Shown here: positions 56,390 to 64,000 of the stretch, piece by piece | Numbering within the stretch: the first letter of the stretch is position 1 | How the letters are laid out: every line of letters starts with the position of its first letter | Assembly (NCBI RefSeq): GCF_028613635.1 | Contig: NZ_JAQRMY010000003.1 | Coordinates: 632,787-696,786, forward strand | Reading direction: 5' to 3' | DNA length: 64,000 nucleotides | Origin: Devosia sp. ZB163 | Lineage (GTDB): Bacteria; Pseudomonadota; Alphaproteobacteria; Rhizobiales; Devosiaceae | The notes under the pieces: generated by a model | What the model saw: only the letters and a program-made list of their open reading frames with translations | Told to the model about the DNA's origin: nothing | Database searches by the model: none | Made by a program: the position numbers and the translations under genes

Positions 56390-56418
56390 GATGCGATGGC
56401 GCGGCACGTAGCGGCAGG

Positions 56419-57924
<1,506 letters not shown>

Positions 57925-58892
57925 ATCAGCGTTCTTTCAATGGCGTGCCGGCCAAACGACACGCGTGGCGCGCCGCGGACCCCACGGGTCGGGCGCAGAT
58001 CAATCGATGCAATGGCGACGGGATTGCCGCACGGTTGCGCTCTGTTCCCGGTGTTCCCGCTCGAGGCGGGGGACGTTTCCGGGGCACTTCGCCGCTCACC
58101 GTTCTTGGCCAGTAAGAAGAGAAGTCCATCGCCGCATTGGGGCGAATGGGGTGGGATATGGGGGAAATCGGCGGATTTGGCAAGTGCGGGGCAGGTATGC
58201 ATGGCGTTCTCCAGGCGCAGGACTGATTGCCCGACAGCCACCTGGCCCCGGGTTTTGCAGCAGTCGGGCGGGGACCGGCGCGGTTTCCGGCCACGCGGGT
58301 AGTCCGCAGATGAACGGCCGTCGCCGCGCCGGTGCCAAGCGAGGTGGAGTTGGACCTGAGGGGACCAAGAAGCGTGCCCCCATCGCTCCTCTCGTCTGCA
58401 TTGCTGCATCGGAGCCGGGATGGGCGGCCGGGTGTCAGCCCCAAAAGCCCGCCATGGGACGACTCCCATGACCCTCGATATCCGCCACCGTTCGTTCGTC
58501 GCGAGCGCCGCCCCGTGGAGGACGAGCGGGATAATACGATGGCGGCAGGGGTAGGAGGACAAGATTGGTGCGAGCGGCCGGGGCACGGGGGAGGCGAGCG
58601 TCGGATGGGTCCCCGGGTCAAGCCCGGGGATGACGGTGGATGGAAGGACGATGAAAGGGTGAAGGGCGCCGGGGATGGTAGATCGACAGGGGTGGCTGCG
58701 GCGGTGCTGGCGGTCTAGTAGGCGGTCCAGCCGCCGGAAGTTGCAACCGCAGTCAGGGCAATTCCCTTCAGAACGTCCCTGCGCTCCATTTGCCGCGCTC
58801 CGGATGTGTCGGGATCACGTCGCTCCAGGCCCAGCGCTGTCAACGGATGCCCTCGACAGTCGGGATCGTTCGATGGGGTTTCGAACGAACGA
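57925..58892. other. Non-coding stretch upstream of rhlE
   Basis: This 968-base gap holds no gene that I can support. It contains one palindromic repeat (58606-58636) and a GC-rich fold around 58040-58090. Because it precedes rhlE, a long regulated leader is possible, as with cold-shock helicases, but nothing specific can be read. Confidence 0.5.
58606..58636 (+). repeat. Palindromic repeat, copy 4
   Basis: Identical to copy 1 (31 bases). Copies 1 and 4 are in direct orientation on either side of rhlE. Confidence 0.85.
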
Positions 58893-59690
58893 CTAGATGC
58901 CGCCGTACCAGTCGTAGCCGTGGTCTTCCCAGTAGCCGCCCTGGCCGAGGCCGTATGGGGTGAGGCTGTCGGTGAGCTCGATGGTGTGGACGTATTTGGG
59001 CTGCTTGTAGCCGAGGGCGCGTTCGATGCGGATGCGGATGGGGGCGCCGTTCTCGACGGGGAGAGGGGTGTTGTTGAGGCCGTAGGCGGCGATGGTCTGG
59101 GGGTGGAAGGCGTCGATGAGGTCGGAACTCGTGTAGTAGGGCTCGGGGGCGGAGAGGCCGCCGCCCATCATGTCGTAGCAGTGATAGACGACGAACTTCG
59201 CGGCCGGCTTCACTTTTGCCTCGTCGAGCAGGCGGCTGAGCGGCACGCCGGTCCACTTGGCGATGCAGCTCCAGCCCTCGACGCAATCGTGGCGGGTGAT
59301 CTGGGTGCGCGACGGCATGTTGGCGAGTTCGGTGAGCGAATACTCCTTGGGCGTCTCGACGAGGCCGGTGATGCGGAGGCGGTAGGCCTGCCAGTTGCCG
59401 GCGATGAGGTCGCGGTAAAGCTCGACGTTCTGGCGTGGGTCGGTGGAGCCGTTGGGGCGCTGGCCCTGGCGGATTTCGCTCTCGGAGAATTCCCGGGCCA
59501 TGGCCTGCTGGCCGACGAGGGCGCGCTGGGCGGCGTAGGTCAGCGAGTTGGCGCGCTCGAGAAAATCGCGCACCGGGTCGTTGCGCTGGCCGAGGAAATC
59601 GAACTGGTCGCAGCCGCTGAGGATCAGCGAGGCGCCGGAGGCGGCGCCGAGGCCGAGGAGCCGGCGGCGGTTGAGGATGAGGCGGCTCAT
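58893..59690 (-). CDS. Tat-exported molybdopterin-dependent oxidoreductase (sulfite oxidase fold)
   Basis: A 265-residue protein with a twin-arginine signal (LNRRRLLGLGAASGASLILSG), which may also be a lipoprotein signal (SGCD). The molybdopterin domain spans about residues 90-250. The Mo-ligand Cys is probably in RHDCVEGWSCIAKWTG, and the cofactor-binding segment HCYDMMGGG follows. It resembles MsrP-type and related periplasmic reductases. The next gene downstream is its cytochrome b, with a four-base overlap, so electrons pass between the membrane and this periplasmic enzyme. The substrate is unknown. Confidence 0.87.
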   Translation of the reverse strand: MSRLILNRRRLLGLGAASGASLILSGCDQFDFLGQRNDPVRDFLERANSLTYAAQRALVGQQAMAREFSESEIRQGQRPNGSTDPRQNVELYRDLIAGNWQAYRLRITGLVETPKEYSLTELANMPSRTQITRHDCVEGWSCIAKWTGVPLSRLLDEAKVKPAAKFVVYHCYDMMGGGLSAPEPYYTSSDLIDAFHPQTIAAYGLNNTPLPVENGAPIRIRIERALGYKQPKYVHTIELTDSLTPYGLGQGGYWEDHGYDWYGGI

Positions 59691-60565
59691 TCGGCCTTCC
59701 CCTTCGTAGGTGCGTCAGGCTTCGTGCCGGGGCTGGTGCGGTAATAGCCTGTTATCATGGAGCGCAGCTCGTTGATGGGACCGGCGAGAACGACCATGGC
59801 GACATGGGCGACGAAGAACAGGACCAGCAGCACCATGACGACGAAGTGGATGGTGCGCGCGGTCTGGCGGCCGCCGAAGAGATCGACCAGCCAGGGCCAG
59901 CCGGCATTCATGGTCGGGGACATGGTGAGCCCGGTGAGGATGATCAGCGGGAAGAGCACGAAGAATACGCCGAAATAGGCGAGCTTCTGCAAGGGGTTGT
60001 AGGTGCGCCCGTGGTGGAAGCGGAAGCGGATGTGGTCCCAGATGTCGCGCGGCAGGTCGCGCAGGTCGCGCGGCTTCAGGATGACATCGCGCCAGAGGTG
60101 GCCGTTGAGGAGGCTGGCGACGAGCCAGACAGCGAGGGTGCCGACGAGCACCCAGGCGAAGAAGAAGTGGACGACGCGGCCGGTGGCGAGATCGCGGAAA
60201 GAGGGGATGGTGGCCCAACCGGGGAAGCCGACGAAATTGGTCCGGCCGCGCAGCTCGCTCATGCCGAGGACGCCCGTGGTGTCGAACTTCTGGCCGAAGA
60301 TGGTGGTGAAGCCGCGCGGGCCGGCGTCGGTGTTCTCGGCGCCGATGCGGAGGACGGCATTGTCGTAGGCGAAGCCGGATTCCTGGCCGATGTAGAGGGC
60401 AGGGTGGGCGTTCCAGATCTGCAGGCCCGAGAGCAGCAGGAAGAACAGGGCGATCACCCAAACCCAATGGGTGATGCGGGTGAGGATCGCCTGACGGTAG
60501 ATCAGGGGGCCTCTCGGCCGGGCCGGGCGTTCCCCGGCTTCGCCGGAATCGGTGATGCTCGCCAT
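59687..60565 (-). CDS. Cytochrome b561-type membrane electron carrier
   Basis: A 292-residue membrane protein with four main helices. Candidate heme-ligand His residues are in LTRITHWVWV, GRVVHFFFAWV and RTIHFVVMV / VAHVAMV. A periplasmic loop of about 80 residues follows the first helix. It is transcribed just before the molybdopterin enzyme gene and overlaps its start (ATGA), so it is the quinone-linked electron partner. The ATG at 60565 follows GGGGGA; the upstream extension is not needed. Confidence 0.88.
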   Translation of the reverse strand: MASITDSGEAGERPARPRGPLIYRQAILTRITHWVWVIALFFLLLSGLQIWNAHPALYIGQESGFAYDNAVLRIGAENTDAGPRGFTTIFGQKFDTTGVLGMSELRGRTNFVGFPGWATIPSFRDLATGRVVHFFFAWVLVGTLAVWLVASLLNGHLWRDVILKPRDLRDLPRDIWDHIRFRFHHGRTYNPLQKLAYFGVFFVLFPLIILTGLTMSPTMNAGWPWLVDLFGGRQTARTIHFVVMVLLVLFFVAHVAMVVLAGPINELRSMITGYYRTSPGTKPDAPTKGKAE

Positions 60566-60684
60566 CGTTTCCCCCTGGCAGTCATGGAGGAAGAACGGCA
60601 CCGTTTCCGGCGAAGTTTCAAGTCACCAATCGCGCACGCGGACGTGAGCGGGGCCAGTGGGCGCCGATGGACCCCCACCCCTGG

Positions 60685-60708
60685 CCCCTCCCCTCAGGGG
60701 GGAGGGGG
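60685..60708. repeat. GC-rich hairpin between the cytochrome b and ThuA-like genes
   Basis: CCCCTCCC and its complement GGGGAGGGG flank a short loop. It lies after the stop of the leftward ThuA-like gene and may end that transcript, although there is no T run. Confidence 0.5.
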
Positions 60709-60721
60709 GCTGAAGGGCAAA

Positions 60722-61375
60722 TCAGGCCTCGGCGCGGGCGGCCCAGTTGATGCCGCGGCGGAGGATGGTGGCCATGTGCGGGTTCTCGAACTCGGTGGCG
60801 CGGTGGCCCAGGGTCGAGTGGAACACCTTGCCGGCGCCGTACTGGCGCTTCCACACCACCGGCATGACGACGCCTGCCGTCCACGGCGCGTGCTGGCCGG
60901 AGAAGGTGGTGGTGGCGAGAACTTCGACCGAGGGGTCCATGTGCATGTAGTATTGCTCGGACGTGTAGGGGAACGAGGCGGGGATGCCCTGCATGATCGG
61001 GTCTTCCGCCCTGGTCACGTCGACCGTGTAGTCGATGATGTTGCCCGGATGAGCGACCCACTGGCCGCCGACGACGAACTGGTACTCGACGGCGTCGCGG
61101 AAGGCGTCGCTCATGCCGCCGTGGTGACCGGCAAGGCCGACCCCACCTTCGATGGCCTTGACGAGATTGGCCAGCGGTTCCTTGTCGATCTTGCTCATGG
61201 TGTAGATCGGGATGATGAGGCTGAGATCGTGGATGGCGGGGTCGGCGAACACGGCGAGGTCGGTCTCGACGCGGACGGAATAGCCGTCCTCGTGCAGCCA
61301 GCGCCGGTAGATCGCCGCGCACTCCTCCGGATCGTGACCGTTCCAACCGCCCCAGATGATCAAAGCGCTGCGCAT
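60722..61375 (-). CDS. ThuA-domain protein (second, unlinked)
   Basis: A 217-residue ThuA-like protein. It starts MRSALIIWGGWNGHDPEECA; GLAGHHGGMSDAFRDAVEYQ, VGGQWVAHPGN and KVFHSTLGHRATEFENPHMA are typical of ThuA-domain proteins that cluster with sugar catabolism. It is only distantly similar to the ThuA of the thu operon 7 kb away. The ATG at 61375 has GGGAG upstream. No sugar genes are adjacent; it is divergent from the 5'-nucleotidase. The role is probably in sugar or glycan metabolism, uncertain. Confidence 0.85.
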   Translation of the reverse strand: MRSALIIWGGWNGHDPEECAAIYRRWLHEDGYSVRVETDLAVFADPAIHDLSLIIPIYTMSKIDKEPLANLVKAIEGGVGLAGHHGGMSDAFRDAVEYQFVVGGQWVAHPGNIIDYTVDVTRAEDPIMQGIPASFPYTSEQYYMHMDPSVEVLATTTFSGQHAPWTAGVVMPVVWKRQYGAGKVFHSTLGHRATEFENPHMATILRRGINWAARAEA

Positions 61376-61607
61376 GAAAGACTCCCGCACCCAAAAACGG
61401 GGCGGAGAGTATCCGAACCTTAGCGCCATGGAAGCCCCAAAGCGGTGCCGCACGCCCTTCCGCTCACCGGCATTCTATAGTTAACTCCCTCATCCACTGG
61501 GGTTGCGGACGACGGCCAGGGGCATATCCGATGCTTGTAAGACCGGCGTTGCAAAGCAGTGCGAGAAGGGTTCGGGCCAACCGGATTCCAAGCAAAGGAC
61601 AGGGATA

Positions 61608-63464
61608 ATGAAGAAGCTCATGCTCGGCGCCTCGGCGCTGGCGCTCACCGTGGGATTCGCGGGAGCAGCGCAGGCCGAATTCTCGCTCACGATCCTCCAC
61701 ATCAACGATTTCCACTCGCGATTCGAGTCGATCACCGGCACGGACTCGACCTGTAACGCCGAGGGCGAGGAGAAGGGCGAGTGCTTCGGCGGCATCGCCC
61801 GGCTCAAGACGGCGATCGACGCCGAGCGCGAAGCTGCCAAGGCCGCCGGAGAGAACTCGGTGCTGCTGTCGGCGGGCGACGAGTTCCAGGGCTCGCTGTT
61901 CTACACGCACTACAAGTCGGAGATCGTGGCCGACTTCATGAACGACATGGGCTTCGACGTCGTGGCCACGGGCAACCACGAGTTCGACGACGGCCCGGGC
62001 GAGTTCGCCAAGTTCCTCGCGGCGGCCGAGTTCCCGATCATCGGCGGTAACTTCGATACGACCAAGGATCCGGACCTCAAGGGCCTGCCGCCGGGGGTGA
62101 TCGTGCTCAACATTGCCGGCGAGAAGGTCGGCGTGATCGGTGCGACGACCGAGGAGACGCCCGAGATTGCTTCGTCGGGCCCCAATGTCGCGTTCCAGAG
62201 CGTCACAGAATACGTGAAGGGCGCAGTCGGCGGCCTCGAGTCCGCCGGGATCAACAAGATCATCGTGCTGAGCCATATCGGGTACACGGTCGACCAGGAG
62301 TTGGCCAAGGCCGTACCGGGCATCGACGTGATCGTGGGCGGGCACTCGCACACCTTCCTCGGCACCGGCGAGGGCGAGGCGGGCCCGTATCCGACGCTGG
62401 TCAAGAACCCGGACGGCGTGGACGTTCCGATCGTGCAGGCCGGCCAGTACGGCAAGGTGCTGGGCGAACTGAAGGTCACGTGGGACGACGACGGCAAGGT
62501 CATCTCGGCGGCTGGCGCACCGATCCTGCTCGACAAGACGGTGACGCCGGACCAGGGCTTCATCGATCGCGTCGCAGAACTGGGCAAGCCGCTCGAGGCG
62601 CTGAAGGCCGAAGTGATCGGCAACGCCACCGAAGCCATCCAGGGCGACCGCAACGTCTGCCGCGTCATGGAATGCTCGATGGGCAACCTCGTCGCCGATG
62701 CCCAGCTCGACCGCGTGGCCGACCAGGGCATCAGCATCTCGATCGCCAACTCGGGCGGCCTGCGCGCTTCGATCGACGCGGGTGAGATCACCATGGGCGA
62801 AGTGCTCACGGTCCTGCCGTTCTCGAACACGCTCGCAACCTTCCAGATCACGGGTGCCGATATCGTCGCTTCGCTCGAGAACGGCGTGAGCCAGATCGAG
62901 GATGTGGCAGGGCGCTTCCCGCAGGTGGCGGGGCTCAAGTACACGTTCGACAAGTCCAAGCCGGTCGGCGAGCGCATCAGCGACGTGCTGGTGAAGGACG
63001 GGGACAAGTGGGTGGCGATCGACCCAGCCAAGACCTACGGCGTCGTGACCAACAACTACGTGCGTGGTGGCGGTGACGGCTATGCGCTGTTCGGCTCGAA
63101 CGCGGTGAACCCTTACGACTTTGGGCCGCCGCTCGAGAAGGTGCTGGCCGACTACATCGCCAAGCTGGGCGGCGACTACGCGCCGTACACCGACGGCCGC
63201 ATCACCGATGCCTCGCCGGCCGAGCCGGCCGCAGAAGCCGCTCCGGCCGAGGCTCCGGCGGCTGCACCGGCTGCGGCACCGGCCGCGACTGAAGCTCCGG
63301 CCGCGGCGCCTGCCGCTGAGGCTCCCGCCGCTGCGCCGGCAACCGAGGCTCCAGCCATGGCTCCGGCGGCGGACGCACCTGCCATGGCTCCGGCAATGGA
63401 TGCTCCGGCGATGGCGCCTGCGACTGAAGCTCCGGCTGCTACTCCGGCTGCTACGACGCCGTAA
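61608..63464 (+). CDS. Secreted 5'-nucleotidase / UDP-sugar hydrolase with Ala/Pro-rich tail
   Basis: A 618-residue exported protein with a signal peptide (MKKLMLGASALALTVGFAGA). The metallophosphoesterase domain (about 24-330) has LHINDFHSR, GNHEFDDG and GGHSHTFLG as metal sites. The C-terminal 5'-nucleotidase domain (about 350-520) has NSGGLRASIDAGEI and NNYVRGGGDGY for base binding. It releases nucleosides and phosphate from periplasmic nucleotides. Residues about 535-618 are a low-complexity Ala/Pro/Glu/Met repeat (units such as AEAPAAAPA and DAPAMAPA) with no cysteine or membrane anchor; it may be a flexible spacer or cell-wall contact. A terminator follows. Confidence 0.92.
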   Translation: MKKLMLGASALALTVGFAGAAQAEFSLTILHINDFHSRFESITGTDSTCNAEGEEKGECFGGIARLKTAIDAEREAAKAAGENSVLLSAGDEFQGSLFYTHYKSEIVADFMNDMGFDVVATGNHEFDDGPGEFAKFLAAAEFPIIGGNFDTTKDPDLKGLPPGVIVLNIAGEKVGVIGATTEETPEIASSGPNVAFQSVTEYVKGAVGGLESAGINKIIVLSHIGYTVDQELAKAVPGIDVIVGGHSHTFLGTGEGEAGPYPTLVKNPDGVDVPIVQAGQYGKVLGELKVTWDDDGKVISAAGAPILLDKTVTPDQGFIDRVAELGKPLEALKAEVIGNATEAIQGDRNVCRVMECSMGNLVADAQLDRVADQGISISIANSGGLRASIDAGEITMGEVLTVLPFSNTLATFQITGADIVASLENGVSQIEDVAGRFPQVAGLKYTFDKSKPVGERISDVLVKDGDKWVAIDPAKTYGVVTNNYVRGGGDGYALFGSNAVNPYDFGPPLEKVLADYIAKLGGDYAPYTDGRITDASPAEPAAEAAPAEAPAAAPAAAPAATEAPAAAPAAEAPAAAPATEAPAMAPAADAPAMAPAMDAPAMAPATEAPAATPAATTP

Positions 63465-63490
63465 GGGCAGGGGGCGGGACGCCCCCTCCA

Positions 63491-63530
63491 CCGGCTTCGC
63501 CGGTCCCCCTCCCCCGTTGCACGGGGGAGG
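63491..63530. repeat. Two adjacent short hairpins after the nucleotidase
   Basis: CCGGCTTCGCCGG (63491-63503) and a ten-base-pair stem (63508-63517 with 63521-63530) stand side by side, similar in type to the other intergenic palindromes of the window. Confidence 0.7.
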
Positions 63531-63544
63531 ATCAAGAAGGAGAG

Positions 63545-63567
63545 AGGGCGCCTGGGGCGCCCTTTTT
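63545..63567 (+). terminator. Rho-independent terminator after the nucleotidase
   Basis: An eight-base-pair stem (AGGGCGCC with GGCGCCCT) with a three-base loop is followed by TTTTT. It lies 80 bases after the stop codon, past two other hairpins. Confidence 0.88.
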
Positions 63568-63571
63568 CGTT

Positions 63572-64000
63572 TCAGCGTTCGAAGAGGACGACCTTGTCTT
63601 CAGCGTAGGTGGTACGGGCGAACTCCTTGAAGCCGAGGCGACCGGCGACCCGCATCGAGGCGAGGTTGTCGACGTTGATGAGGCAGGTCATGCGCCGGCC
63701 CGGGAAGGTCCTGCCGGCCCAGTCGATGGCGGCCTGCATGGCTTCGGTGGCATAGCCCCAGCCCTGGGCCGATGGCATCAGGGCCCAGCCGGCCTCGAGC
63801 GTGCCCTCAAGTGGGGGATCGATGATCCGGCGCGCTTCGTGGAAGCCGGCTTCGCCGACTATGTGGCCCGACTCCTTCTCGATCACGGCGAAGAAGCCGA
63901 AGCCGAGATGCGCCCAGCCGCCGGCGCGGCTGAGGAAGCGCTGCCAGGACTGCTCGCGGGAGAAGACGCGCCCGCCGATGAAGTGGACGACATCCGGGTC
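63572..64000 (-). CDS. GNAT family N-acetyltransferase (5' end beyond the window)
   Basis: The last 142 residues of a leftward gene whose start lies outside the window; the frame is open to the final base. The acetyl-CoA-binding segment ALMPSAQGWGYATEAMQAAI carries the Q-G-x-G-Y/A pattern and is followed by NVDNLASMRVAGRLGFKEF, as in RimJ/RimL-type N-acetyltransferases. The readable part begins DPDVVHFIGGRVFSREQSW. The substrate is unknown; it may be a protein N-terminus or an antibiotic-like amine. Confidence 0.88.
   Translation of the reverse strand, partial: DPDVVHFIGGRVFSREQSWQRFLSRAGGWAHLGFGFFAVIEKESGHIVGEAGFHEARRIIDPPLEGTLEAGWALMPSAQGWGYATEAMQAAIDWAGRTFPGRRMTCLINVDNLASMRVAGRLGFKEFARTTYAEDKVVLFER

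Larger units (their letters stand above)
55636..56418. other. Non-coding repeat-rich stretch between thuB and rhlE
   Basis: This 783-base stretch holds no gene that I can support. It contains three copies of the GTCCCCGGG...GATGACGG repeat (55665-55695, 56264-56294 and inverted at 56361-56389) and a long perfect hairpin at 56192-56230. Open frames crossing it have repetitive, protein-unlike composition. Confidence 0.6.

Noticed and set aside
58040-58090. A structured RNA gene (6S or SRP-like) upstream of rhlE
   Set aside because: The GC-rich fold is imperfect and lacks the diagnostic loops or conserved ends of either RNA; there is no clear promoter or terminator.
61464-63491. A 675-codon minus-strand open frame over the nucleotidase
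   Set aside because: It is antisense to a well-supported gene; its Arg/His/Ser-rich N-terminal stretch mirrors the Ala/Pro tail of the nucleotidase.

Overview
The window is GC-rich chromosomal DNA from an alphaproteobacterium of the order Hyphomicrobiales (Rhizobiales). The evidence is a PhyR/NepR/EcfG general stress module, which is confined to Alphaproteobacteria; a thuR-thuEFGKAB trehalose-type locus as in rhizobia; many small stress proteins; and mosaic palindromic intergenic repeats. A Devosia-like organism is my best guess, but no ribosomal RNA or other marker is present to prove it. I see no tRNA, rRNA, CRISPR array, integrase or insertion sequence. Gene starts are often TTG or GTG, so several starts were set by ribosome-binding sites.

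Layout. 0-6.7 kb: mannonate dehydratase (uxuA), then a leftward polar amino-acid ABC transporter operon with a zinc deacylase at its end and the ribosomal protein L3 glutamine methyltransferase prmB inside it. 6.7-14.05 kb: a stress island. phyR, nepR and ecfG sit with a degenerate receiver, a CHASE3 histidine kinase, a lipid-kinase-like protein and seven small stress or membrane proteins. I can read seven exact GGAAC-N16/17-CGTT sigma-EcfG promoters here and one near match. 14.07-20.8 kb: a three-gene transglutaminase / circularly permuted ATP-grasp plus alpha-E / transglutaminase-DUF2126 module. 22-29 kb: a LysR regulator followed by ydcSTUV-patD (polyamine-type ABC transporter and gamma-aminobutyraldehyde dehydrogenase), interrupted by two palindromic repeat elements. 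29.1-32.1 kb: a GH38 alpha-mannosidase.

32.1-38.5 kb: a leftward six-gene operon coding for a binding protein, two permeases, an ATPase, a phosphonate monoester hydrolase/sulfatase-type enzyme and a mercaptopyruvate sulfurtransferase. 38.8-43.9 kb: an imelysin / di-heme oxidoreductase / imelysin / DUF1513 cluster, probably for iron. 43.9-45.3 kb: a PACE-type efflux protein with a divergent LysR regulator. 45.6-46.5 kb: a secreted esterase behind a perfect LacI-type palindrome. 46.8-55.6 kb: the thu locus, with three related LacI-type operator candidates and a tandem duplication of thuB. 56.4-57.9 kb: RNA helicase rhlE, flanked by copies of a palindromic repeat and long non-coding stretches. 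58.9-60.6 kb: a molybdopterin oxidoreductase with its cytochrome b. 60.7-64 kb: a second ThuA-domain protein, a secreted 5'-nucleotidase with an Ala/Pro tail, and a GNAT acetyltransferase cut by the window end.

The most informative signal beyond the genes is regulatory: the density of exact sigma-EcfG promoters around the stress regulators, and the ThuR-type operators. The most function-open systems are the transglutaminase/ATP-grasp triad and the transporter-hydrolase-sulfurtransferase operon.
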